A stretch of DNA of 64,000 nt from Eunapius fragilis (taxonomy: Eukaryota > Porifera > Demospongiae > Spongillida > Spongillidae): NCBI GenBank assembly GCA_963681505.1, contig OY811979.1:6204910-6268909 (forward strand), read 5' to 3'. The translations under genes and the position numbers were made by a program. The notes under the pieces are model-generated. The model was not told where the DNA came from. It searched no databases and worked only from the letters and a program-made list of their open reading frames with translations. Of the stretch, positions 11,400 to 23,058 are shown piece after piece (the first letter of the stretch is position 1; every line of letters starts with the position of its first letter).

Positions 11400-11700
11400 A
11401 TGTCACGTGACACCCTTCGGGCTTCTACCATGACCAACCACCCAAGCCACTGACCGCGTCGTGCTGTGGCATATCTGGTCGAACCAATGGGTGACTCAAC
11501 TGTTACCCTTGGTCCCAGATCGGTTCAGCGGTTGAAGGGCCAACCACTCTTCATGACCTTGTCATGGTAGTGGCAAGTCTGGTCACATCCAGGAGTACCC
11601 TGCGCTACCCTTTGGTCCCAGGCCAGCTCGACAGGGGGGCCTGCACCCCCTGTCATATGTCTGACTGGTTCACCCCTTACGGGCAAACCAGTTAACCTGT
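11400..11700 (+). repeat. dispersed repeat, family E copy 1
   Basis: Shares ordered motifs with 44310-44500, for example TACATCAATG, then CACCCTTCGGG(C/T)TTCTACC at the left and CCCCTTxxGGGCAAACxA at the right. The copies are diverged. Origin unknown. Confidence 0.5.
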
Positions 11701-11820
11701 TAACCAGCTAACATAAGGAGAATGGAAGCATGGGACATGGCTTTGATGCATGATATATGATAGTGAAGCTGTGAGCATGTGAAAGAAGGAGCATTCATGT
11801 AGCATTAACGTGTTTATGTC

Positions 11821-13938
11821 GTGTTCTCTAGGGTGCATACATACACATGTTCTCTTGGGTACATACATACACATGTTCTCTAGGATGCATACATACACAT
11901 GTTCTCTAGGGTGCATACATACACATGTTCTCTAGGGTGCATACATACACATATTCTCTAGGGTGCATACATACACATGTTCTCTAGGGTGCATACATAC
12001 ACATGTTCTCTGGGGTACATACATGCATGTACACGTGTTCTCTAGGGTGCATACATACACATGTTCTCTGGGGTACATACATACACATGTTCTCTAGGGT
12101 GCATACATACACATGTTCTCTAGGGTGCATACATACACATGTTCTCTAGGGTGCATACATACACATGTTCTCTAGGGTGCATACATACACATGTTCTCTG
12201 GGGTACATACATGCATGTACACGTGTTCTCTAGGGTGCATACATACACATGTTCTCTGGGGTACATACATACACATGTTCTCTAGGGTGCATACATCATA
12301 CACATGTTCTCTAGGGTGCATACATACACATGTTCTCTAGGGTGCATACATACACATGTTCTCTAGGGTGCATACATACACATGTTCTCTAGGATGCATA
12401 CATACACATGTTCTCTAGGGTGCATACATACACATGTTCTCTAGGGTGCATACATACACATGTTCTCTAGGGTACATACATACACATGTTCTCTAGGGTG
12501 CATACATACACATGTTCTCTAGGGTGCATACATACACATGTTCTCTAGGGTGCATACATACACATGTTCTCTAGGGTGCATACATACACATGTTCTCTAG
12601 GGTACATACATACACATGATCTCTAGGGTGCATACATACACGTGTTCTCTAGGGTACATACATACACATGTTCTCTGGTGCATACATACACCGTAACACG
12701 TGTTCTCTAGGGTGCATACATACATGTTCTCTAGGGTGCATACATACACATGTTCTCTAGGGTGCATACACACGTTCTCTAGGGTGCATACATACACATG
12801 TTCTCTAGGGTACATACATACACATGTTCTCTAGGGTGCATACATACACATGTTCTCTAGGGTACATACATACACATGTTCTCTAGGGTGCATACATACA
12901 CATGTTCTCTAGGGTGCATACATACATGTTCTCTAGGGTGCATACATACACATGTTCTCTAGGGTGCATACATACACATGTTCTCTAGGGTGCATACATA
13001 CACATGTTCTCTAAAGGGTGCATACATACACATGTTCTCTAGGGCACATACATACACATGTTTTCTAGGGTGCATACATACATGTGTTCTCTAGGGTGCA
13101 TACATACACATGTTCTCTAGGGTGCATACATACACATGTTCTCTAGGGTGCATACATACACATGTTCTCTAGGATGCATACATACACATGTTCTCTAGGG
13201 TGCATACATACACATGTTCTCTAGGGAGCATACATACACATGTTCTCTAGGGTGCATACATACACATGTTCTCTAGGGCACATACATACACATGTTCTCT
13301 AGGGTGCATACATACACATGTTCTCTAGGGTGCATACATACACATGTTCTCTAGGGTGCATACATACACATGTTCTCTAGGGTACATACATACACATGTT
13401 CTCTAGGATGCATACATACACATGTTCTCTAGGGTGCATACATACACATGTTCTCTAGGGAGCATACATACACATGTTCTCTAGGGTGCATACATACACA
13501 TGTTCTCTGGGGTACATACATGCATGTACACGTGTTCTCTAGGGTGCATACATACACATGTTCTCTGGGGTACATACATACACATGTTCTCTAGGGTGCA
13601 TACATACACATTTCTCTAGGGTGCATACATACACATGTTCTCTAGGGTGCATACATACACATGTTCTCTAGGGTGCATACATACACATGTTCTCTAGGGT
13701 GGTTCTCTAGGGTGCATACATACACATGTTCTCTAGGGTGCATACATACACATGTTCTCTAGGGTACATACATACACATGTTCTCTAGGGTGCATACATA
13801 CACATGTTCTCTAGTGTGCATACATACACATGTTCTCTAGGGTGCATACAAACACATGTTCTCTAGGGTGCATACATACACATGTTCTCTAGGGTGCATA
13901 CATACACATGTTCTCTAGGGTGCATACATACACGTGTT
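11821..13938. repeat. 26-bp minisatellite, about 80 units
   Basis: Head-to-tail array of TGCATACATACACATGTTCT plus CTAGGG (26 bp). Variants include GGGTACATACATAC and a recurrent block carrying TGGGGTACATACATGCATGT and CACGTGTTCTC. 26 is not a multiple of three, so apparent ORFs cycle through frames and are not genes. Confidence 0.98.
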
Positions 13939-14588
13939 ATCATGAGGATCAAATAGCCCTGATTCACTGATTCAGTCATTCTTGTACCATCAGGACCACA
14001 GGGGTTTTCCCTTAAGTCCAAAGGTCACATTCCTACATATAACAGAACAAGTGTATGAGGTAATAACAAATGATATCATCAGTATTACTTCAGATGTCCA
14101 AGTTGCTTAATTAATTTTCACTGAACAACTGAAATCAGAAGTCAATTCACATGCACACACACATGTACACACCCCCCACATGCACACCATGCACAAACAT
14201 ACATATCCCCCAATTACAGCACTCTTGTACTCAGCATTTCCCAGCTAATGGATGTGACATACCAAAGCCCCAAGGCAAGCATGAGCCAGAAATGCAACAA
14301 CTTTATGTATGTGTGTGTATGTATGACCCATAGAGGTCTCATGATTGAAGACATGTACACACATCTAGCTGAATACACGTGCACAACAGTCACACACATT
14401 ACATGTATTCACACAAACACACAACTTGCTATTTGAACAGTCATCTTGATGTTCATCTTGGCTACAACCACTTCTGATGTAGCCTCCTTCTTCATGGCTC
14501 AAATGTCTGGTTAGCCCTGTGAGATGCACAATCAAGATAAGCAGAGACACACATTGAACATATGCCATGCACTGAACATGCATTATGC

Positions 14589-14593
<5 letters not shown>

Positions 14594-14622
<29 letters not shown>
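14594..14622. repeat. (CA)n microsatellite
   Basis: A short CA tract directly upstream of family C copy 2. Confidence 0.95.
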
Positions 14623-14627
<5 letters not shown>

Positions 14628-14637
14628 CATGTACACC

Positions 14638-14975
14638 ACACATCACTATGCTGCAACATCTGTAGTCCAAAACCATGCACCAAGGACTTTTACATTATTT
14701 ATATATGTACAATGGAACTAACCACAACAGCACAAGAATGAACAGTCTCCTGGATCTTGTCACTATGAGTAGACAGCTGTGCCACTGTGTGCAGATGGGA
14801 GAGATGTTGTATTACATGCTGAGAATTGAACACTGCTGATGTGCAAATAAAACACAGGATGCAGTCTATCAAAGATAATCGAAAACCATTTTTTTTTTTA
14901 ATCAACACTCTATCAAAACAAATAGAACTGATCAAGAATCAAACCCAGTGGAATCTAGCATGACCAGCAATGTAA
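14638..14975. repeat. dispersed repeat, family C copy 2
   Basis: High-identity copy of 7063-7420, followed directly by family D copy 3. Confidence 0.75.
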
Positions 14976-14984
14976 ATACTGCTA

Positions 14985-15118
14985 GCTGTTATGTATTTCT
15001 TACAACAAATGCACTGCAGGTTAATCCCCATGGGTGTGATCATTCCCCTTCATATCTCTACCCTCTTCCTCACCTATTTGCTCTTCCTCCTCTCCCTAAC
15101 CCTCACCTTCCTCATGAT
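14985..15118 (+). repeat. dispersed repeat, family D copy 3
   Basis: Same block as 9360-9500. Its pyrimidine-rich tail runs straight into the 22-bp minisatellite. Confidence 0.75.
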
Positions 15119-16175
15119 CACCCTCCTCTGTACTCATGGTCATCCTTCTCTGTACTCACGGTCACCCTTCTCTGCACTCATGGTCACCCTTCTCTACACT
15201 CATGGTCACCCTTCTCTACACTCATGGTCACCCTTCTCTGTATTCACGGTCACCCTTCTCTGCATTCATGGTCACCCTTCTCTACACTCATGGTCACCCT
15301 TCCCTACACCCATGTTCACCCTTTTCTACACTGAAGGTCACCCTTCTCTGCACTCATGGTCAACCTTCTCTGCACTCATGGTCACCCTTCTCTGCACTCA
15401 TGGTCACCCTTCTCTACACTCATGGTCACCCTTCTCTGCACTCATGGTCACCCTTCTCTGCACTCATGGTCACCCTTCTCTGCACTCATGGTCACCCTTC
15501 TCTGCACTCATGGTCAACCTTCTCTGCAGTCATGATCACCCTTCTCTGCACTCATGATCACCCTTCTCTGTACTCATGGTCACCCTTCTCTGCACTCATG
15601 GTCACCCTTCTCTGTACTCATGGTCACCCTTCTCTACACCCATGCTCACCCTTCTCTGCACTCATGGTCAACCTTCTCTGCACTCATGGTCACCCTTCTC
15701 TGCACTCATGGTCAACCTTCTCTGCACTCATGACTATCCTTCTCTGCACTCATGGTCAACCTTCTCTGCACTCATCTACACCCTTCTCTGCACTCATGGT
15801 CACCCTTCTCTGCACTCATGGTCAACCTTCTCTGCACTCATGGTCACCCTTCTCTGCACTCATGGTCACCCTTCTCTGCACTCATGGTCAACCTTCTCTG
15901 CACTCATGGTCAACCTTCTCTGCACTCATGACTATCCTTCTCTGCACTCATGGTCACCCTTCTCTGCACTCATCTACACCCTTCTCTGCACTCATGGTCA
16001 CCCTTCTCTGCACTCATGGTCAACCTTCTCTGCACTCATGGTCACCCTTCTCTGCACTCATGGTCAACCTTCTCTGCACTCATGACTATCCTTCTCTGCA
16101 CTCATGGTCACCCTTCTCTGCACTCATCTACACCCTTCTCTGCACTCATGGTCACCCTTCTCTGCACTCATGGTC
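15112..16175. repeat. 22-bp minisatellite (array 1), about 48 units
   Basis: Unit CCCTTCTCTGCACTCATGGT plus CA. 22 is not divisible by three, but the unit has no stop in any plus-strand phase, so all three plus frames stay open for hundreds of codons (up to 385). The resulting HGHPSLHSWSPFSALMVTLL peptides are a by-product of the unit and show no evidence of selection. Related arrays lie at 49458-49660, 51776-52283 and 52545-52960. Confidence 0.98.
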
Positions 16176-16498
16176 ACATGAACGGCAATGCAGTATGATT
16201 GTTCCCAACCTCCTGTGCAAAATACATATATTTTTTGCCCTTGCTTCAATGAAATTGTGTTCAATGTCTCACAACACCAACAGAATATATTAACTACAGT
16301 TGTATAGCATTCAGTTATGTGCTGACCTTGTCTACTTTGAGCTGCAGTGTGCTACAATAGCCCAGTCACTGGAGAACAAATAAAATGAAGTAATTAATAG
16401 CACATGGAAATCTGACACAATATACCACCATACAAGAACACCCACACATGCACATATTCACACACATATATAGATAACACACACACACATAAATCATC

Positions 16499-16515
16499 TC
16501 CCCCCCCCCCCCCCC
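16499..16515. repeat. poly(C) run
   Basis: A run of about 16 C. One of many long C/G homopolymers in this window. Confidence 0.95.
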
Positions 16516-16851
16516 TCCCCACCCGGCCCATGTGAGATTAAAATTAGGCACATGCGATAAAGAATAATAACTATGCAGCTATCTAATGAACTATGCTGGG
16601 TCCAGGGATCGCCAAATACAGTACTTTCGTGTGAGCCTTGAAACATTTCCACCACATCAAACCGTCATCTTTACGTTCTAAGTGGTGCATGGAGCTAGTG
16701 ATGAACTCCAGTATCTCATGGAACTTTGCACTATCCACAAGAGCGGGTGTAGCAGATTGGCTGTAAATGCTTTAACCAATAACTCGTTAGCTTTGGCTAG
16801 TTTCTCACCTCTCGTAGCTCCTTGACCCTGCATGTGGGGGAGTACCCTACG

Positions 16852-16971
16852 ATGGAGGCTCATGCATGCTTGGAACATCATGACATCTTACAGCAGACAA
16901 CACAGCTGTTATTCCTGCTACTTCTGAGGTCTGGGAATGTGAAGAACCCTGGACCTGGGAGTGTGTGGTGA
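16852..16971 (+). CDS. short ORF with degenerate 2A-like ribosome-skipping motif
   Basis: An ATG at 16852 opens a 39-codon ORF (MEAHACLEHHDILQQTTQLL, then FLLLLRSGNVKNPGP). The hydrophobic Leu run followed by RSGxV and NPGP is the form of 2A-like peptides, D(V/I)ExNPGP, known at the N-terminus of some non-LTR retrotransposon ORFs and of some innate-immune proteins in invertebrates. Here Asp is Asn and one residue is missing between V and NPGP, so skipping activity is doubtful. The frame stops at 16971, just before a minisatellite. It is probably the 5' end of a dead retroelement ORF. The opposite strand has an unrelated 67-codon frame. Confidence 0.5.
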   Translation: MEAHACLEHHDILQQTTQLLFLLLLRSGNVKNPGPGSVW

Positions 16972-16997
16972 TGGGTGTGGTCAAGTTTCATTGGTGC

Positions 16998-17572
16998 CAT
17001 GAGAGGAAGGGGGTACCATGAGAGGAAGGGGGTACCATGAGAGGAAAGGGGTACCATGAGAGGAAGGGGGTAACATGAGAGGAAGGGGGTCCATGAGAGG
17101 AAGGGGGTACCATGAGAGGAAGGGGGTACCATGAGAGGAAGGGGGTAACATGAGAGGAAGGGGGTACCATGAGAGGAAAGGGGGTACCATGAGAGGAAAG
17201 GGAGTACCATGAGAGGAAGGGGGTACCATGAGAGGAAGGGGGTACCATGAGAGGAAAGGGGTACCATGAGAGGAAGGGGGTAACATGAGAGGAAGGGGGT
17301 CCATGAGAGGAAGGGGGTACCATGAGAGGAAGGGGGTACCATGAGAGGAAGGGGGTACCATGAGAGGAAGGGGGTACCATGAGAGGAAAGGGGGTACCAT
17401 GAGAGGAAAGGGAGTACCATGAGAGGAAGGGGGTACCATGAGAGGAAGGGGGTACCATGAGAGGAAGGGGGTACCATGAGAGGAAGGGGGTACCATGAGA
17501 GGAAAGGGGGTACCATGAGAGGAAAGGGAGTACCATGAGAGGAAGGGGGTACCATGAGAGGAAGGGGGTACC
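16998..17572. repeat. 19-bp minisatellite with higher-order period
   Basis: Unit TACCATGAGAGGAAGGGGG (19 bp; 20-bp variants with AAAGG). Marker variants (TAACATGAG, GGGGGTCCATGAG, AAAGGGAGTACC) recur 210 bp apart, giving a higher-order repeat of about 11 units. The Pro/Leu/Ser-rich ORFs on the minus strand are repeat artefacts. Confidence 0.97.
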
Positions 17573-17726
17573 CACCCACCTGCCCCAGGTGCACGTCCTC
17601 AGGCCATGTCCACCCTGTCATCCCCACACTTCTGGGTCGATGGACCACATGGAAGAAGGTGGCGTAGTCAGGCTTGCAGGGCTGAACTCCCTAGTAATGA
17701 TCTCTGCAGAACATAGAAAGAGGAAG

Positions 17727-17893
17727 GGTGAGAGGGGGTAGGAGGGGGAGAGGGGGTAGGAGGGGGAGAGGGGGTAGGAGGGGGAGAGGGGGTAGGAGGG
17801 GGAGAGGGGTTAGGAGGGGGAGAGGGGGTAGGAGGGGTAGGAGGGGGAGAGGAGGTAGGGGGGAGTGGGGAGGGTATGAGGAGGGGGAGAGTG
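17727..17893. repeat. 18-bp G-rich minisatellite
   Basis: Repeats of GAGGGGGTAGGAGGGGGA with about nine units. Several G-tracts per unit could form G-quadruplexes on the plus strand. Confidence 0.95.
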
Positions 17894-18189
17894 GATACAG
17901 GGGCAAGCATTACTGGAACAGCCATACCTGAAGGATGCAATGTGTATGGATGTGTTTGATTTTGAGAGTTGCTAATGTAAGTAACTGTGGCTGTGCATAA
18001 AGTATGTCTCGCTTTTATTCACCATTATGGACCCCACCTCCTCCCTCCCTTGTCTTACATTATCATATACTGATGTATACATCATCACACTCTTTAGTGT
18101 GATGTAATTTATGAACAGCCCCTATGGCAATTATTATTAAATGGTTTGGTCATGATGTTATACCACACCTCCCTCCATCCCATCTCTAG

Positions 18190-18333
18190 GTCCACAGCCT
18201 CATTGCAACTGTGTCAATCACTCACTTGCAAGTGTCTAGACGCCTCGACCAACAGCAGAGGTCATCCATCCACCATCCCAGGAGGCAGGCCCTGCCCCCT
18301 CCTATGAGGAAGGAGAGGTACACTCTGACCCCT
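18190..18333 (+). other. possible exon, unrecognised
   Basis: After a CATCTCTAG acceptor-like site one frame is open (VHSLIATVSITHLQVSRRLD), with a GAG/GTACAC donor-like site near 18316. Basic composition, no recognised domain. The rest of 17950-20600 shows no gene I can support, apart from a small CA tract near 18450-18485 and a short hairpin at about 19561-19594. Confidence 0.2.
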
Positions 18334-20613
18334 TAGCACCACCTGTTTCCCATTCAGCAATCCACAACTTTCCTCTAAGGGAGGGCTAAGCTAAACTTAG
18401 CATGAACTAATGTGTACACTGCATGTACGACATAATCCAAATAACAAAACAATACACACACACACCCTCACACACACACACACACTTTTGACTCCTACAC
18501 CCCACACAACTGATTCCTACACCCTCACATACAATTATACATCCTCACACAACTGCCCCTTACATGGAGTCTTCTACTGGCCTCTGGGAGGTTAGAATCA
18601 CTTACAATAGACGTATAATAGACCTGTTATGATGTATCAGGGGTTTTATTTGTGGAAGGCGGGGATATAGTCCTAACAGACACATGCGCTTCCCTCCCCT
18701 GAACAGACATTTAGTCCCCTCCGGAGCTAGCAATACCCCTGACTGAAAGTGAACTCTTGTGTAGCAAACTGAGAACCTTTGTCTTTACCTCACTGGTATA
18801 CTGTGACAAGTCCCAAGCCATGCACGCACTCACATACCTATAATTAGTGCTGCGTCCAGTGTGCACACCATCAACACTAGCTCATCACATCCATAGGAAG
18901 TCCTGAAAAAAAAAACTACTCAAATTGCTCAAATTGTACATGAAATGCAGCTGACATACATGCTGCCATATCTTGTAACTGTTGTTGGCCATCAACTTGT
19001 TTAAGCCACCTTCACATTATGTAAGGGGTTAAATCTACCAGTGGTGGTGCACAATATGCTTAAACTGATTCTAACACTTCCTTTATGTCCAGACCTTCAG
19101 ACAGCTGTGGACAGATATGACCTCACCTGATAGCCTCTACCATATTGGATATCAGGTGGGTGGGGATGGTGTTGTGCCACATTCCTTATCATGTGCCAAA
19201 ATAGTCACTGAAACCACATCAGACCATCACAAGTTCCAAGTGGGCATTAAAAAGAGGTGTAATGAGGAACACAGTAAAAATCCTGTTCCACCCCTTTGGA
19301 ACATGCATGGATTTATGATGGCAACCAAGTCAACAAGCAAGTATAGCCGTTTAGGATCAAAGTACGTCTAAGCCATACGACAAGTAGACAAGTAGACCTA
19401 TGTATGCTGGGTTATGGATATGCCTGTGCTAGCCTGCATACAAACACATGCAAAAAACATCATACATGTATGTAACTACGTCTCATGGAACTATGAGCAA
19501 CACAAACTGAACAAATAGATTTGCCATCTCTTGTAGCCCACAACAGGTGCTCGCGTATAAGCGTCTTAAAAGTGATGTCGCTTTTAAGACGCTTAGAGAC
19601 AAAAGGAGGTGATACGAGGGTTAATGAGAAAGTTGTTGGTATCCACATGTAGGATTGACTAATGGTGGTGTACAAAGGATGGAAAAAAGAGTGATAGAAC
19701 TTTGACTGGTAATAACAGTGCAAGCCTGGAGGTCTATTTCCAGCCAGATATCAATTCAATTCCTATGCTCACGTATTGGGGTGAACTTAAATTTCGTTCA
19801 TAATTCCTAAGACTTGTTACTACAACCCAGAACGCATGGTTCAACATACAAGTCGATGCTATGACTTGATCTACATAAGTCTGTTCAGACATTTGTTGAT
19901 ACTGTTCAAAGTGCACCAGCTTGTGCCTACCACTTATTGTTGTGCCACATATGGGAAGCCACCCAGGGGCAAGAAATGAACAGACAGGTGTTGGACCTCT
20001 GCATTATAAGCAGAGACAAATATTTCTCTTCCAAGGCCTTTGGTGATGTTATTTGACCAGTCACCCTTTAGTCATGTATTCATGTTTACACAACAACTTG
20101 ACGGAATCCAAGATGAAGTGAGAGGAGATGGACATTTCATACTGGATCATGCGGCCACCACCAATCATTGGGATTACGTGCCATACTGCACACGTAAGGC
20201 TTGGTTCTATTTAGCAGAGCACAGGGAGGCCAGGTGCTTATAGCTAGTTGTGACGTGAGGCGTACAAGACAGAATGAGGGGAATATAAGAGACAACGTTG
20301 GTCATATTTTCTCTTCTTCCTGGCACGAAAATAGCAGCAAATGCATTTGGAAAGTAGTGGTGAGTCAACAGATTTAGCTATTGAAATCAGGCTACATGTA
20401 CCTGTATTATGGTTAGGAGGTTATTTCGAATGAAACGTAATTACTTCGTGACGTCACGTGGGTAATTCCATTTATAGATACAATTTAGCTTTCTTTCTGC
20501 ACTGTTGCCCGTTGGAGGCTAACGTCACCGTTGAAAGCTATTTCACAGTGTAAGTTAATTAAGATAGTATTTGTATGTGACTTACATGCACGGCAATTAC
20601 GCGTTCGAACTTA

Positions 20614-21310
20614 GCTGGTTCACAATATGACGCAAGTGCCCGCGATACGTCACGATGCGACCAACGTACAATTTCTGACAACACTGCGATATCGCATCGC
20701 GTCGCATCGTGACGTATCGCTTCCTGTCGCAAGCACACGCAGAGATTAGAAGGAAAAAAAATCCTATTCCTGCGACAAACCACACCTACTAACACAAACA
20801 ATCAAGGCTGTTAGAAATTTTCTCTGCTTGTGGGATCGTGGGGATGTCTCGAAGCGTTTTAAAGACACTAAAATGTAGCAGAACAGGTAAAGAGAATATT
20901 ACGCACGATGTCGATGTCGCATCATGGAAATAGATGGAAGGTCGAAGGCTATGCAAGGGGCTACCACCTCCTTGTCTTGTACCCTGCTCTGACATTTACT
21001 AACAGCTACCCCCCTCGCCCTGTAATGTACTCACGCCTACCCCCTTCTGTTGGCTACCATATATCATGTACTCATGTTCATGTACTTCTTCGAATCCTTC
21101 TTCGAAGAAGCAACCCTCACTTCAGCGCAGCCTGTCATCTGAAGAGTCCATCCTTCACACGTGATTAATTAAACGGAATAAGCCGGACAACGTGTATCGC
21201 TGAATCGCAATATTGTGAACTGCTTTAACGGATGACACTAGCGATGCGAACGAAACTTGCGACGCGATGAGAACCGTTGCGATTTGGTTGCGTCATATTA
21301 TGAACCAGGC
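20614..21310. mobile_element. PIF/Harbinger-like non-autonomous transposon
   Basis: Terminal inverted repeats GCTGGTTCACAATATGACGC (20614-) and the complement of GCCTGGTTCATAATATGACG (ending 21310) differ by only a couple of positions and are flanked by TTA on both sides (20611-20613, 21311-21313). A 3-bp TTA/TWA duplication is typical of PIF/Harbinger elements. Internally there is a 20-bp perfect inverted repeat (GCGATACGTCACGATGCGAC at 20642 and its complement at 20701-20720). The element is CpG-rich and has no intact transposase. Confidence 0.8.
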
Positions 21311-21489
21311 TTAACTGCAGGCAAAAGGAATTACGGCATTGCTCCCAATTGCGGCAGCTTTCGTTCGATTGTATTAGTATCAAAGCTCAGGATTGGCGAG
21401 AGACAGACCGGGCTCTGGCCTGTGACCAGAAGGTCAGGGCAGAGCCCAGCCTGCAGGCCAGATAAATTAATTGATAATCCCTGTTAGAA

Positions 21490-21623
21490 CCCCCCCCCCC
21501 CCCCCCAGTGTCGTACCCAGATTGTCTATGACGTAAGCGATTATCGCTGTAAACACTACGTCCGTAGTGTTTACAGCGTCATAGACGGTCTGGGTACGAG
21601 ACTACCCCCCCCCCCCCCCCCCC
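21490..21623. repeat. poly(C)-flanked palindrome, TCGTACCCAGA family copy 1
   Basis: The inverted repeat 21508-21602 has outer arms GTCGTACCCAGA / TCTGGGTACGAGAC and a perfect inner hairpin GCTGTAAACACTACG / CGTAGTGTTTACAGC. It is bounded by a 17-C run on the left and a 19-C run on the right. Confidence 0.9.
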
Positions 21624-22158
21624 GCCCGCCACTAACGCGCAAGATCGAGTACTTTTTTAAAAATCACCGTAACTCAGTAACCATTTACGCTAGCGCTTAC
21701 CTTTTGTAGCACTACCATTCCTTTCCAGGAAAATGACCTGTGCGGCATCGCACTGACATGAACAGAGATAACATATAAGGGGATTGGAAGCAGAGGCAAT
21801 TAGCACTGATTATCACGGCGCATCCTTGGTAGAACCATTGAAGTGCTAGGCAATGCATGTGCTCTTTTTCTCATGTCCATCTAGGCAGATAAACAAGCTG
21901 CACAATAGTATACAATATCATCTCAAGAGGAAAAAAAACTCGAGGAAACGATTGTCAAACACAAAGCACTGATAAAAAAAAGAACATACAGAATGCATGC
22001 AATAAATCACACTAAAGTGTTTTCCTCAGGGCTTTTGACTTTTGGGTCGTCTTTTTCTGGGCCACCTTGTACCTCTCAACCCACGCACTAGCCATGAAAA
22101 ACCTCGAATAACTATCCATAGATCAATGATCATTTTAAGGATAGTGGTAGTTATTTCG

Positions 22159-22511
22159 TCACTCCACGAAGCAGTCAATATTGACTGGATTGCCTATGCA
22201 GAGTTTTACTGAACCAAAGAACTGAACAACCTTCAACACATCCTCCACATTCTTTACTATAAGAGGCAAGTTAAAGAACAAGGAAGAAAGGCCGGGGTGT
22301 ATTCTTTTCCTAGCAATCATAGCAGCCCATTGCAGCTGTTCATTGAAAGTCAATGAAACAGTGACACCAGGATTGCCATCAACCAAAACATCAACTTTGC
22401 TCAATGTCAGTGGGACACTGCAAAGCATAACCCACTGTGGTGGCAGTGGAAGCAGAGACAGCCGGTGTGAAAGAGAAGTGAGAGATGGTACACTGCACTT
22501 CATGAATTTGG
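22159..22511 (-). pseudogene. downstream half of a split coding exon, unrecognised
   Basis: The minus strand reads KFMKCSVPSLTSLSHRLSLL, PLPPQWVMLCSVPLTLSKVD and on to NPVNIDCFVE before a stop at 22159. The composition is protein-like throughout. The in-frame sequence upstream of 22511 is Gly-rich translation of an inserted element and is not part of the gene. The missing N-terminal part is at 23059-23320. I do not recognise the family. Confidence 0.5.
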
Positions 22512-23058
22512 CATAGGCGGCGCTGACGCTACGGCAAGTACGGCGAACGCCGTAGCACTTTTTATGAACAGTGCGCGCCGCCATACCACTTTTTCTAAAC
22601 AGTAGTGGGTGTGTAAGACAGCCCCGGATCCAGCATAGGCTTGGGGGGGCGGCCGCCCCCCCCCCCCCCCCCCCATTCATATGAAATGCTGCCCTCTGGG
22701 ACCAATCGCCGCCCGCCCCCCCCCCCCCCCCCCCCCCCCCCCGCTCCACTCTCCACGTACTATCACGCACGCGCGCACAAACGAAGATCATCGTACGGCA
22801 AGCAGCCCCCCCCCCCCACTTTCGTATCGGACCTGAAGCAGACAGCACCGCCCTCTCCCACCCGCTTTTCGCATCGGGCGTAAAGCGGATAGCACCCCCC
22901 CGCCCGCTTTTCGTATCAGGCCCAAAACGGACAGCACCCCCCCCCCCCCCCGCGCGCTTTTCGTATCGGGTCTAAAAGTCTAAAACGTACAGCACCCCCC
23001 CCCCCCCCCCTCCCCCCCGGTCCGCCGTATCACTTTTTTTATTGCTCCGCCGCCACTG
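22512..23058. mobile_element. CAGTGGCGG-type TIR element inserted in an exon
   Basis: On the minus strand it begins CAGTGGCGGCGG (at 23058). The other end (22512, plus strand) is CATAGGCGGCG, which matches the same terminus at 9 of 11 positions. It is flanked by TTTGG on both sides. Inside are four or five copies of a C-rich unit (CGCTTTTCGTATCGGG, then GGACAGCACCCCC) and poly(C) runs of up to about 27. The terminus resembles many metazoan hAT-derived non-autonomous elements, but the 5-bp duplication is shorter than the usual 8, so the class is uncertain. Confidence 0.7.

Noticed and set aside
11821-13938. CRISPR array
   Set aside because: The units are contiguous 26-mers with no unique spacers, in eukaryotic DNA; it is a minisatellite.
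15136-16293. 385-codon periodic protein gene
   Set aside because: The open frame follows from a stop-free 22-bp unit in all three frames, with no splice, start or composition evidence of selection.
16878-17648. 256-codon Pro/Leu/Ser-rich protein on the minus strand
   Set aside because: It is translation of the 19-bp minisatellite; all three minus frames stay open for the same reason.
22641-22883. proline-rich protein in the poly(C) region, and the Gly-rich N-terminus of the minus-strand frame
   Set aside because: Homopolymer translation inside an inserted element.
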